Assembly: GCF_010723735.1 (NCBI RefSeq) | Contig: NZ_BLLB01000002.1 | Span: forward strand, 3,348,001 to 3,412,000 | Length of the DNA: 64,000 nucleotides | Source: Mycolicibacterium hippocampi | GTDB taxonomy: Bacteria; Actinomycetota; Actinomycetes; Mycobacteriales; Mycobacteriaceae | Direction: 5' to 3' | Part shown: piece by piece, positions 29,752 through 39,868 of the stretch | Layout of the letters: the number at the start of each line of letters is the position of its first letter | How positions within the stretch are numbered: position 1 is the stretch's first letter | Made by a program: the position numbers and the translations under genes | The notes under the pieces: generated by a model | What the model was told of the DNA's origin: nothing | Database searches by the model: none | Seen by the model: the letters and a program-made list of their open reading frames with translations, nothing else

Positions 29752-30095
29752 GTGATACGGCAGTACCAAATGACGAACTGCTCGCCGATATCGAGGAGGC
29801 CATGCGCGACGTCGTCGACCCCGAACTCGGGATCAACGTCGTCGACCTCGGCCTCGTGTACGGGGTGGGCGTCGAGGACGGGGACGCCGGTCGGGTCGCG
29901 CTGATAGATATGACCCTCACCTCGGCTGCGTGTCCCCTGACCGATGTCATCGAGGATCAGTCGCGCAGTGCACTGGTCGGTGCCGGCCTGGTGAACGAGA
30001 TCAAGATCAACTGGGTGTGGAATCCGCCGTGGGGTCCGGACAAGATCACCGACGACGGACGCGAACAGCTTCGGGCGCTGGGCTTCACCGTCTGA
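29748..30095 (+). CDS. sufT: SufT, MIP18/DUF59-family Fe-S maturation factor
   Basis: Helps maturation or delivery of Fe-S clusters. The 115-residue protein is a single MIP18-type domain with MRDVVDPELGINVVDLGLVY, the conserved Cys in TLTSAACPLTDVIEDQ, and a WNPPWGPDKITDDGREQL tail. ATG 29748 overlaps sufU's stop. It is the last suf gene and is followed by an intrinsic terminator 56 bp downstream. Corresponds to Rv1466. Confidence 0.95.
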   Translation: MSDTAVPNDELLADIEEAMRDVVDPELGINVVDLGLVYGVGVEDGDAGRVALIDMTLTSAACPLTDVIEDQSRSALVGAGLVNEIKINWVWNPPWGPDKITDDGREQLRALGFTV

Positions 30096-30151
30096 CCACG
30101 CTTGCGGCCGCGGTGATTATTCCGTTGGCCTGATCGTCGGCACAACCACGG

Positions 30152-30178
30152 GCGGCGCGCTTCGGCGCGCCGCTTTTT
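30152..30178 (+). terminator. Intrinsic terminator of the suf operon
   Basis: A perfect 9-bp GC stem (30152-30160 and 30165-30173) closed by a TTCG tetraloop is followed by five T residues (30174-30178). It lies 56 bp after the sufT stop. Canonical L-shaped Rho-independent structure, uncommon in mycobacteria. Confidence 0.93.
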
Positions 30179-30599
30179 GCCCATGCCGCTTCCGGCAATC
30201 GGCCGCGGCCGAAGCGTCTCGCCACCGTTGCGCGAAAGCTGTTCGCCTGCGGTGCCCTTGTCCCTGGCTGCTATAGCCATGCGTGCTGTCAGCTAACTCA
30301 TGGCGCTACGCTGACATGTGCAATTGGTGCCGAGTGTGTCACCAGTGTGGTGTCCGAATACCGAACTCCACTTTCTCTTTTTTGGGAAAGCAAGCACATT
30401 TGATGTTGATTCGATAGCGTTTGCTGCACACGCCTCGCTACCAGCGGAGAGGAGACGGCGATCCCCCGAAGACACTGATAGTGAACGATAGACAGGCGGT
30501 CAAGCTCATTGGCCGACCAAGAATTGTATTCGCTCTTCTGTGCCGCTGAGGCGGTGGCGTATTCATGCTCGCTTCTCCTTTTGATTACCTGCCGAAGAA
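30179..30599. other. 421-bp low-GC intergenic leader before the GH16 gene
   Basis: No convincing gene is present. The stretch is markedly less GC-rich than the window average. It should carry the GH16 promoter; a TTGATG / TAGCGT pair around 30401-30421 is one weak candidate. No recognised riboswitch consensus was found. A 113-codon minus-strand frame (30298-30639) has no family resemblance and runs into the GH16 start, so it is not called. Confidence 0.5.
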
Positions 30600-32312
30600 A
30601 TGGATGTGGTGATGGGTAATAGGCGGTGCAATCGATCACGAGCAGCAGTCGGCAAATCCTGGTTGGCCGGAGGCCTGATGGCGGCCGGCCTGGGGGCGGC
30701 TGTGGTCACCGGTGCCGCGACCGCGGCAGCCGGTCCCGCGGATCCGGGTGCGACAGGGTCAACCAGCTCGTCGGACAGCGACACAGCGGGTTCCGGCGCC
30801 ACACGCGTGACCGATGCATCGACGACAAGCGATGGGGCAACGGCTGATTCGCGTCGGAACCGGGCGGACAAGCGGGCCGACAAACGGGCGGACCCAGGGG
30901 ACGCGCCGTCCGACGACAGGTCCGAGGCCGATGCCGAGGCAGCGGACAAGGAAGCCGAGGCAGCGGACAAGGAAGCCGAGGCAGCGGACAAGGAAGCCGA
31001 GGCAGAGGCCGAGGACGCCGGCACGGAGGAGGAACCCGGCACCCAGGCCGTGGACTCCGATGATGTGGACACCGAGGTCGTCGACATCGCGGATTCGGCC
31101 GCCGAAGACGCCGAGGGTTCCGCCGACGTCGCCGCTCCTGCGTTGGTCCGCAAGGACACCGACGACACCGACGACACCGAGGTCACCGACGATCGTGGCG
31201 CCGACGAGGACAGCGACGCGGCAGCCAGTGCCGAACCCGACACAACCATGGACAAGATCGCCGCGGTCACCGTTGCGCCGGAAGCTCCAGAAGCGTTCAC
31301 CGCTGCTGCGGTCGAGACCGATGCGGCATTGATCGCCGCGGCGACGAGCACCAAAGTGACCTTCAAGTCGATGATGCGCGACTGGCTGTACTCCATCGGA
31401 ATCCGCAGCGCCAAGCTGGGCATCGACGACGGCGGTGCGCAGGTGCCGGGGTTCATCGCGAACTGGTGGCTCGGGGTACGCGCGCGGATCTACCGCGACG
31501 TGGTCATCCCGGCACCACCAGAGCCAACAGAGCCGTCAGAGCCGGACCAGCCCACGCTGTGGGAGACCAACTTCACCGACATGGACGAGGCGTTGCGGTA
31601 CTGGGGTCTGCAGACCGGGCGGTGGGGACAGCCTGCGGGCGAGAACCAGTACTACACCGACGGCGACAACGTCTACATCGACGCCGACGGCAACCTCGTC
31701 ATCGAAGCCCGCAGGGAGCCCACCCCGGATGGGCTCGGCGCGCCGCACAACTACACCTCGGCGCGCGTGGTGACCTTCGGCAAGCAGTCCATCGGCGTGG
31801 GGACCCGCGTCGTGGCCCGTATCCAGATGCCGGTCACCCAGGGCACGCTGCCGGCGTTCTGGTCGGTCGGCCTCGAACCGGGCCACGAATACGACTGGCC
31901 CCGCCAGGGGGAGATCGACATCGTCGAGATCCCGGGGTTGGGCACCCCGGCAGCCCGCAGAGGATGGACCGGCAACATCCACGGACCGTCGGATGCGGAC
32001 AACACCGTCGACGTCAAGCTGCACCACGTCGGCGCGGACCTCGGGGTGGACCTGTCACAGGACTTCCACGAGTACGGCATGGACTGGTACTCCGACCGCA
32101 TCGTCTGGCATGTCGACGGTGTAGAGGTCGGAAGGGTCACCCAGGCCCAGTACGAGGCACTCGGGGGCGACTGGACACCGTTCTCCGGCGCCTGGGACCA
32201 CTATCTGATCCTCAACGTCGCCGTCGGCAATCCCTGGACCGGCGATCCTGACCCGTCGGCACCCTTCCAGGCTCAGATGAAAGTCGACTGGGTGAAGACC
32301 TACACGTTGTAG
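30600..32312 (+). CDS. Secreted glycoside hydrolase family 16 (beta-glucanase-like) with long low-complexity linker
   Basis: Probable exported endo-beta-glucanase-type enzyme. The 570-residue product begins with a basic region and Sec signal peptide (about residues 5-45, hydrophobic WLAGGLMAAGLGAAVVTGAA). An Asp/Glu/Ala-rich linker of about 200 residues with three perfect EAADKEA repeats follows, then a GH16 jelly roll from about residue 318. The catalytic motif is EIDIVE (Glu438, Asp440, Glu443), preceded by FWSVGLEPGHEYDWPRQG. ATG 30600 is reported; ATG 30612 (MGNRRCNRSR) is a good alternative. It occupies the place where M. tuberculosis has fadE15, PE_PGRS29 and ctpD. Substrate unknown. 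Confidence 0.87.
   Translation: MDVVMGNRRCNRSRAAVGKSWLAGGLMAAGLGAAVVTGAATAAAGPADPGATGSTSSSDSDTAGSGATRVTDASTTSDGATADSRRNRADKRADKRADPGDAPSDDRSEADAEAADKEAEAADKEAEAADKEAEAEAEDAGTEEEPGTQAVDSDDVDTEVVDIADSAAEDAEGSADVAAPALVRKDTDDTDDTEVTDDRGADEDSDAAASAEPDTTMDKIAAVTVAPEAPEAFTAAAVETDAALIAAATSTKVTFKSMMRDWLYSIGIRSAKLGIDDGGAQVPGFIANWWLGVRARIYRDVVIPAPPEPTEPSEPDQPTLWETNFTDMDEALRYWGLQTGRWGQPAGENQYYTDGDNVYIDADGNLVIEARREPTPDGLGAPHNYTSARVVTFGKQSIGVGTRVVARIQMPVTQGTLPAFWSVGLEPGHEYDWPRQGEIDIVEIPGLGTPAARRGWTGNIHGPSDADNTVDVKLHHVGADLGVDLSQDFHEYGMDWYSDRIVWHVDGVEVGRVTQAQYEALGGDWTPFSGAWDHYLILNVAVGNPWTGDPDPSAPFQAQMKVDWVKTYTL
30936..30998. repeat. 21-bp tandem repeat, 3 perfect copies, in the GH16 linker
   Basis: Units 30936-30956, 30957-30977 and 30978-30998 are identical and encode EAADKEA three times. 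The array continues as a diverged EAEAEAED tract. Frame is kept for any copy number. Confidence 0.92.
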
Positions 32313-32371
32313 CGAGCGCTGGACGGGTACATGCTGGGAACAGAGCCCAAGAACCCGACGTTAGGAATGAC

Positions 32372-32746
32372 GTGGCTACCCAAGACCTGACTGCTGAACA
32401 GTTCAACGACACCATCAATGACAACGAAATCGTGCTCGTCGATTTCTGGGCGTCGTGGTGCGGGCCGTGCAAGCAGTTCGCGCCGACCTTCTCGGCGTCG
32501 TCGGACAAACACCCCGATGTGGTGTACGCCAAGGTGGATACCGAGGCCGAGCAGCAGCTGGCCGCTGCCGCCGACATCCGCTCGATCCCGACCTTGATGG
32601 CGTTCAAGAAGGGCAAGCTGGTGTTCAACCAGGCCGGCGCCCTGCCGCCGGCAGCGCTGGAGGATCTGGTCCAGAAGGTCAAGGAATTCGACGTCGACGC
32701 CGCGATGGCAGCCCAGGACGACGGTGAGGCGCCCGGTCAGCAGTAG
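32372..32746 (+). CDS. trxA: Thioredoxin
   Basis: Small cytoplasmic dithiol reductant. The 124-residue protein has the active site WASWCGPCKQFAPTF with Cys30 and Cys33, the cis-Pro in SIPTLMAFKKGKL and a C-terminal acidic tail about 15 residues longer than E. coli thioredoxin. GTG 32372 has AGGA 7 bases upstream. It matches Rv1470 in position, followed closely by the enoyl-CoA hydratase gene. Confidence 0.94.
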   Translation: MATQDLTAEQFNDTINDNEIVLVDFWASWCGPCKQFAPTFSASSDKHPDVVYAKVDTEAEQQLAAAADIRSIPTLMAFKKGKLVFNQAGALPPAALEDLVQKVKEFDVDAAMAAQDDGEAPGQQ

Positions 32747-32777
32747 CGCCTGACCCGACGCCCGATACCGTGCAGGC

Positions 32778-33605
32778 GTGACCGAAGATACGCCTGCGCA
32801 GTTCGTCCTGGTAGACCGTCCGCGCCCACATATCGCGCTGGTCACGCTCAACCGGCCCGAGCGGATGAACTCGATGGCCTTCGACGTCATGGTCCCGCTC
32901 AAAAAGGTCCTCGACGAGCTCAACTCCGACAACACGGTGCGCGCGATCGTGCTGACCGGCGCGGGGCGCGGGTTCTCTTCGGGGGCCGATCACAAGTCGG
33001 CCGGGTCGGTGCCCCATGTCGACGGCCTGACCCGACCGACCTTCGCGCTGCGCTCGATGGAGGTTCTCGACGACGTCATCCTGGCGTTGCGCAAGATGCA
33101 CCAACCGGTCATCGCGGCGGTGAACGGCGCGGCCATCGGTGGGGGACTGTGCCTGGCACTGGCCTGCGACATCCGTGTCGCGGCCAGCGGCGCCTACTTC
33201 CGCGCGGCAGGCATCAACAACGGGCTGACCGCCAGCGAACTGGGCCTGTCGTTCCTGTTGCCGCGCGCGATCGGCACCTCGCGGGCCTTCGAGATGATGC
33301 TGACCGGGCGCGATGTCACCGCCGAAGAAGCCGAGCGGAGTGGGTTGGTGTCGCGCGCGGTTCCCGAGTCCGAGCTTCTCGAGGTGTGCTTCGACATGGC
33401 GGCGCGGATCGCGTCGTTCTCGAGGCCGGGAATCGAGTTGACCAAACGCACACTGTGGAGTGGACTGGACGCCACTAGCCTGGAAGGGCACATGCAGGCC
33501 GAGGGTCTGGGACAGCTGTACCTTCGTCTGCTCACCAGCAACTTCGAGGAAGCGGTCGCCGCGCGTGCCCAGCGGCGCGCCCCCGCCTTCACCGACGACA
33601 AGTAA
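32778..33605 (+). CDS. echA12: Enoyl-CoA hydratase/isomerase family protein
   Basis: Crotonase-fold enzyme of acyl-CoA metabolism. The 275-residue protein has the oxyanion-hole blocks GRGFSSGADHKSAGSVP and VNGAAIGGGLCLALACDI and the catalytic-region ASGAYFRAAGINNGLTASEL. In that segment the usual hydratase Glu pair is not obvious, so the exact reaction (hydratase, isomerase or other) is open. GTG 32778. The ABC-F gene follows after 14 bp. Position matches Rv1472. Confidence 0.9.
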   Translation: MTEDTPAQFVLVDRPRPHIALVTLNRPERMNSMAFDVMVPLKKVLDELNSDNTVRAIVLTGAGRGFSSGADHKSAGSVPHVDGLTRPTFALRSMEVLDDVILALRKMHQPVIAAVNGAAIGGGLCLALACDIRVAASGAYFRAAGINNGLTASELGLSFLLPRAIGTSRAFEMMLTGRDVTAEEAERSGLVSRAVPESELLEVCFDMAARIASFSRPGIELTKRTLWSGLDATSLEGHMQAEGLGQLYLRLLTSNFEEAVAARAQRRAPAFTDDK

Positions 33606-33619
33606 GTAGGGACATCAGC

Positions 33620-35248
33620 GTGATCACCGCAACGGACCTCGAGGTCCGCGCCGGGGCGCGCACCCTGCTCTCGGTCGACGGGGCGGCGCTGCGTATCCAG
33701 CCCGGCGACCGTATCGGTCTGGTCGGTCGCAACGGGGCCGGCAAGACCACCACCATGCGCATTCTGGCCGGGGAGGGCGAGCCCTACGCAGGGACCGTCA
33801 CCCGGGTCGGAGAGGTCGGCTACCTGCCGCAGGACCCCCGCGAAGGTGACCTCGACATGCTGGCCCGCGACCGGGTGCTGTCGGCGCGCGGTCTGGACAC
33901 CCTGCTCACCGATCTGGAGAAGCAGCAGGTGCTGATGGCCGAGGTGGCCGACGACGACGCCCGTGACAAGGCGATCAAGCGCTACGGAGTACTCGAAGAG
34001 CGGTTTGCCGCCCTGGGTGGGTACGCCGCGGAGAGTGAAGCCGGCCGGATCTGCGCCAGCCTCGGCCTGCCCGAGCGCATTCTGACCCAGCCGCTGCGCA
34101 CGCTGTCGGGTGGCCAACGTCGCCGCGTCGAGCTCAGCCGCATCCTGTTCGCCGCGTCGGACACCGGCTCTGGATCGGACACGACGTTGCTCCTCGACGA
34201 GCCCACCAACCACCTCGATGCCGACTCCATCGGGTGGTTGCGCACCTTCCTGCAGAACCACACAGGTGGCCTCGTGGTGATCAGCCACGACGTGGACCTG
34301 CTCGCCGACGTCGTGAACCGGGTGTGGTTCCTCGATGCGGTGCGTGGTGAGGCCGACGTCTACAACATGGGTTGGCAGAAGTACCTGGATGCCCGTGCCA
34401 CCGACGAGCAACGCCGGCGTCGGGAACGTGCCAACGCCGAGAAGAAGGCGTCGGCGCTGCGCACCCAGGCGGCCAAGATGGGCGCCAAGGCCACCAAAGC
34501 CGTTGCCGCGCAGAACATGCTGAAGCGGGCCGAGCGGATGATCGCCGAGCTCGACGACGAGCGGGTGGCCGACAAGGTCGCCAGAATCAGGTTCCCCACG
34601 CCTGCGGTGTGCGGTCGAACCCCGTTGGTGGCCAAGGGTCTGACCAAGGTATTCGGCTCCCTGGAGGTGTTCACGGGCGTCGACCTGGCGATCGACAAGG
34701 GATCTCGGGTGGTCATCCTCGGACTCAACGGTGCGGGTAAAACCACGCTGCTGCGAATCCTTGCGGGAACCGAGTTGCCCGATGCGGGGGTGATCGAGCC
34801 CGGGCATGGCCTCAAGCTCGGCTACTTCGCGCAGGAACACGACACGATCGACGGGTCGGCCTCGGTCTGGGAGAACATCCGCCATGCCGCCCCGGACACC
34901 GGTGAGCAGGACCTCCGCGGCCTGTTGGGTGCGTTCATGTTCAGCGGCGCGCAACTCGACCAGCCCGCAGGCACCCTCTCGGGCGGCGAGAAGACACGAT
35001 TGGCGCTGGCCGGTCTGGTCGCCTCGACGGCAAACGTGTTGCTGCTCGACGAGCCGACGAACAACCTCGATCCGGCGTCGCGCGAACAGGTCCTCGACGC
35101 ACTGCGCAGCTACCGGGGCGCGGTGGTGCTGGTGACCCACGACCCCGGGGCCGCCGAGGCGCTGGACCCGCAGCGGGTGGTGCTGCTGCCCGACGGCACC
35201 GAGGACTTCTGGTCCGACGAATACCGCGACCTGATCGAGCTCGCCTGA
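33620..35248 (+). CDS. ABC-F family ATPase (ribosome-associated)
   Basis: Soluble tandem-ATPase protein; ABC-F members act on the ribosome, some giving antibiotic protection. The 542-residue protein has two nucleotide domains and no membrane segments. Domain 1 shows GRNGAGKTTTMRIL, LSGGQRRRVELSRILF and LLLDEPTNHLD. The inter-domain linker is basic and helical (about residues 255-320, DEQRRRRERANAEKKASALR). Domain 2 shows GLNGAGKTTLLRIL, LSGGEKTRLALAGLV and LLLDEPTNNLD. GTG 33620. The homologue Rv1473 is, from memory, a WhiB7-regulon gene; no separate promoter is obvious in the 14-bp gap. Confidence 0.93.
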   Translation: MITATDLEVRAGARTLLSVDGAALRIQPGDRIGLVGRNGAGKTTTMRILAGEGEPYAGTVTRVGEVGYLPQDPREGDLDMLARDRVLSARGLDTLLTDLEKQQVLMAEVADDDARDKAIKRYGVLEERFAALGGYAAESEAGRICASLGLPERILTQPLRTLSGGQRRRVELSRILFAASDTGSGSDTTLLLDEPTNHLDADSIGWLRTFLQNHTGGLVVISHDVDLLADVVNRVWFLDAVRGEADVYNMGWQKYLDARATDEQRRRRERANAEKKASALRTQAAKMGAKATKAVAAQNMLKRAERMIAELDDERVADKVARIRFPTPAVCGRTPLVAKGLTKVFGSLEVFTGVDLAIDKGSRVVILGLNGAGKTTLLRILAGTELPDAGVIEPGHGLKLGYFAQEHDTIDGSASVWENIRHAAPDTGEQDLRGLLGAFMFSGAQLDQPAGTLSGGEKTRLALAGLVASTANVLLLDEPTNNLDPASREQVLDALRSYRGAVVLVTHDPGAAEALDPQRVVLLPDGTEDFWSDEYRDLIELA

Positions 35249-35280
35249 TCTTTCGCGTGTCAACAGTTCCCGCGCCGGGT

Positions 35281-35292
35281 ATGCCTAGGCAT
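35281..35292. promoter_or_regulatory. 12-bp perfect palindrome upstream of the small HTH gene
   Basis: ATGCCTAGGCAT is a perfect 12-bp palindrome 20 bp before the ATG at 35312. It is a plausible operator for autoregulation by the encoded HTH protein. Function is inferred only from symmetry and place. Confidence 0.4.
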
Positions 35293-35311
35293 CAACCGCG
35301 GGGAGGCGCCG

Positions 35312-35500
35312 ATGAAGCAGGACAGCAAGACCAGGGAACAGTTGATCAGCGAGCTCCGCCACGAATACGAGCGCGGCGCGAGTATCCGGTCACTGGTGGC
35401 ATCAACCGGCCGTTCGTACGGCTCGATTCACAGCATGCTGCGCGAATCCGGCACCGCCATGCGCAGCCGCGGCGGCCCCAACCATCGCGGCCGCCGGTGA
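35312..35500 (+). CDS. Small helix-turn-helix protein
   Basis: The 62-residue basic protein is little more than a helix-turn-helix: ISELRHEYERGASIRSLVAS then TGRSYGSIHSMLRESG, with an Arg-rich end (MRSRGGPNHRGRR). This resembles the C-terminal Lsr2-like or resolvase-like HTH and suggests DNA binding. ATG 35312 has a strong GGGGAGG site. It follows the ABC-F gene and converges with the TetR gene (4-bp gap). Equivalent to Rv1473A. Confidence 0.85.
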   Translation: MKQDSKTREQLISELRHEYERGASIRSLVASTGRSYGSIHSMLRESGTAMRSRGGPNHRGRR

Positions 35501-35504
35501 CGGT

Positions 35505-36068
35505 TCACCGTTGCCGGACCGAGTCCTCGACCAGATCCAGCACGGCGCCGAGCCTCTCGGGATCGTCGCCGGAGGCCAGTCGCGCCACCAGCCCGTCGAG
35601 CACCAACTCGAGGTAGGTGCGCAGCACCTCGGCGGGTACGTCGTCACGCAGCCGGCCCGCCTGCTTCTGGCGCCGTAGCCGCTCGGTGGTGGCCGCCGAC
35701 AGTTCGGCGGAGCGTTCCGCCCAGCCCCGGCTGAAGGCAGGGTCGTTGCGCAGCTTGCGTGCGATCTCCAGCCGGGTGGCCAGCCAGTCGAACTGTTCCG
35801 GCGCGGCGAGCATCTCCCGCATCACCTGGATCAGGCCCTCCCGCGTCGCCACCTCGGCCATCCGCTCGGCGTCCTCGCGGGCCAGTTCGAAGAACAGCGT
35901 GTCCTTGTCGCGGAAGTGATGGAAGATCGCGCCGCGCGACAGCCCGATCGTCTGCTCGAGTCGTCGGACTGTCGCCCGGTCGTAACCGTGCTCGGCGAAG
36001 CACCGCCGGGCACCGTCGAGAATCTGACGACGACGTGCCGCCAGGTGGTCGTCGGTTACCCGGGGCAC
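35505..36068 (-). CDS. acnR: TetR-family regulator, AcnR-like (aconitase repressor)
   Basis: TetR-type repressor; in corynebacteria the gene in this position (AcnR) represses aconitase. The 187-residue product has the HTH ATVRRLEQTIGLSRGAIFHH (about residues 32-51) followed by FRDKDTLFFELAREDAERMA. GTG 36068 gives VPRVTDDHLAARRRQILDGA. It begins 3 bp after the acn stop on the same strand, so it is cotranscribed with its presumed target. Equivalent to Rv1474c. The symbol is transferred from Corynebacterium by context. Confidence 0.88.
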   Translation of the reverse strand: MPRVTDDHLAARRRQILDGARRCFAEHGYDRATVRRLEQTIGLSRGAIFHHFRDKDTLFFELAREDAERMAEVATREGLIQVMREMLAAPEQFDWLATRLEIARKLRNDPAFSRGWAERSAELSAATTERLRRQKQAGRLRDDVPAEVLRTYLELVLDGLVARLASGDDPERLGAVLDLVEDSVRQR

Positions 36069-36071
36069 CTG

Positions 36072-38885
<2,814 letters not shown>

Positions 38886-38941
38886 ATCAACTCCCGCTTT
38901 GGATCATCGCCGCGACGGGCTGTGTCAGCGGCGCTTGTAAT

Positions 38942-38966
38942 CGTAACAGTACGCTTGTCCTACAAG
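38942..38966 (-). promoter_or_regulatory. Candidate acn promoter/AcnR operator with two small inverted repeats
   Basis: CGTA-ACAG-TACG (38942-38953) and CTTGT-CCT-ACAAG (38954-38966) lie back to back 57 bp upstream of the acn GTG. Read on the minus strand, TTGTAG and TACGAT look like weak -35/-10 elements here. CAGTAC is a half of the corynebacterial AcnR box as remembered. Tentative. Confidence 0.35.
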
Positions 38967-39098
38967 GCAAGAAGGGTGTTTCGGTCGTCCGGCTCCAGTC
39001 TTGTACCCACGCGCGCGTGGTGCCACCCGGATGCCATGACCAAATCCGCAGGGTCGTGTCGCCGTCGCGACCGGCGGACGGTCGCGTACGGTGCTGCT

Positions 39099-39650
39099 GT
39101 GACCGGACCGCACTCGATTCCGCTCTGGGTCCCGCATCTGCCGGCGTACATCCCGCCGGAGGTGGACATGGAGCGGGTGCAGGCCGACGTGGCCGACGAC
39201 GGGGTCAGCGTGCCCCCCGGGGATGAGCCCGACGTGCCCGCGTTGCGACAGGTCGTCGCCGACGCGCGCAGCGAGGGCATCGACCTCAAGATCGTCGTGA
39301 TCGACCTCAACCCGCCGATCGACACCCCGCTTCGTGACATCGCGACCGAAGTCGGTACGGCCAACCCCGGCTCGACGGTGCTCGCGCTCAGTCCGTCCTT
39401 CGCCGGGACCTACAGTCCGGAGTTCGATCGGGTGACGCTGGAAGCCGGTCAGGACGTCGCGAAGACCGGCGACGCCGTGCAATCTTCGAAGAACTTTGTC
39501 GGCGAGTTGACCGACTCCCACTTTCCTTGGACACCATTCACGATTGTCCTTGTTCTGGCAGTTGTAATGGCCGTTGTAGCTACCCGAATACTGCAGATCC
39601 GTGGCAAACGGCAGTCGGAGTCGGGCGCAGCATCCACCAGCTCTGATTAA
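39099..39650 (+). CDS. Membrane-anchored conserved protein, Rv1476-like
   Basis: Function unknown, but always next to ripA in mycobacteria. The 183-residue product has a folded N-terminal part (DGVSVPPGDEPDVPALRQVV, IDLKIVVIDLNPPIDTPLRD) and a single C-terminal transmembrane helix (PFTIVLVLAVVMAVVATRIL, about residues 147-166) with a short basic/Ser-rich tail. GTG 39099 is chosen to match the Rv1476 start (VTGPHS); the frame is open to 38922 but the extra residues are not membrane- or signal-like. Divergent from acn; ripA follows after 218 bp. Confidence 0.8.
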   Translation: MTGPHSIPLWVPHLPAYIPPEVDMERVQADVADDGVSVPPGDEPDVPALRQVVADARSEGIDLKIVVIDLNPPIDTPLRDIATEVGTANPGSTVLALSPSFAGTYSPEFDRVTLEAGQDVAKTGDAVQSSKNFVGELTDSHFPWTPFTIVLVLAVVMAVVATRILQIRGKRQSESGAASTSSD

Positions 39651-39868
39651 GGGTTGACAACACTCACGCAAATTCAAACGTCACTGTTTGATAACACCAA
39701 TTGCAATTACATTGTTGTAATTTGTTACTAAAGTTTCTTTAGCGTCAGATGTGACGTACGGTGCAATCGGTGCCTGATGTTGCGGATGTGGTTGATGTGA
39801 CTTCTCTGTCCGAGGCGCCCGAAAATGTGCCGACACGCTCGCGTGGAGCCTTAGGAGACCTGAGTCGA
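39651..39868 (+). promoter_or_regulatory. AT-rich ripA promoter region with two inverted repeats
   Basis: About 100 bp from 39655 is strikingly AT-rich for this genome. It holds TTGACA (39654-39659), an inverted repeat AATTACA-N4-TGTAATT (39705-39722) and CTAAAG-TTT-CTTTAG (39728-39742). GTTGTAAT and TTGTTACT nearby resemble MtrA-type half sites; ripA is a reported MtrA target in M. tuberculosis (recalled, not checked). The ribosome-binding site AGGAG lies about 11 bp before ATG 39869. Confidence 0.5.

Noticed and set aside
30179..30599. Possible c-di-AMP (ydaO) or other known riboswitch before GH16
   Set aside because: Looked for the conserved ydaO core and other familiar riboswitch consensus strings and found none; only promoter-like fragments are visible.
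30298..30639. 113-residue minus-strand frame in the low-GC region
   Set aside because: No recognisable domain or convincing ribosome-binding site, and it overlaps the start and signal peptide of GH16; more likely AT-rich non-coding DNA.
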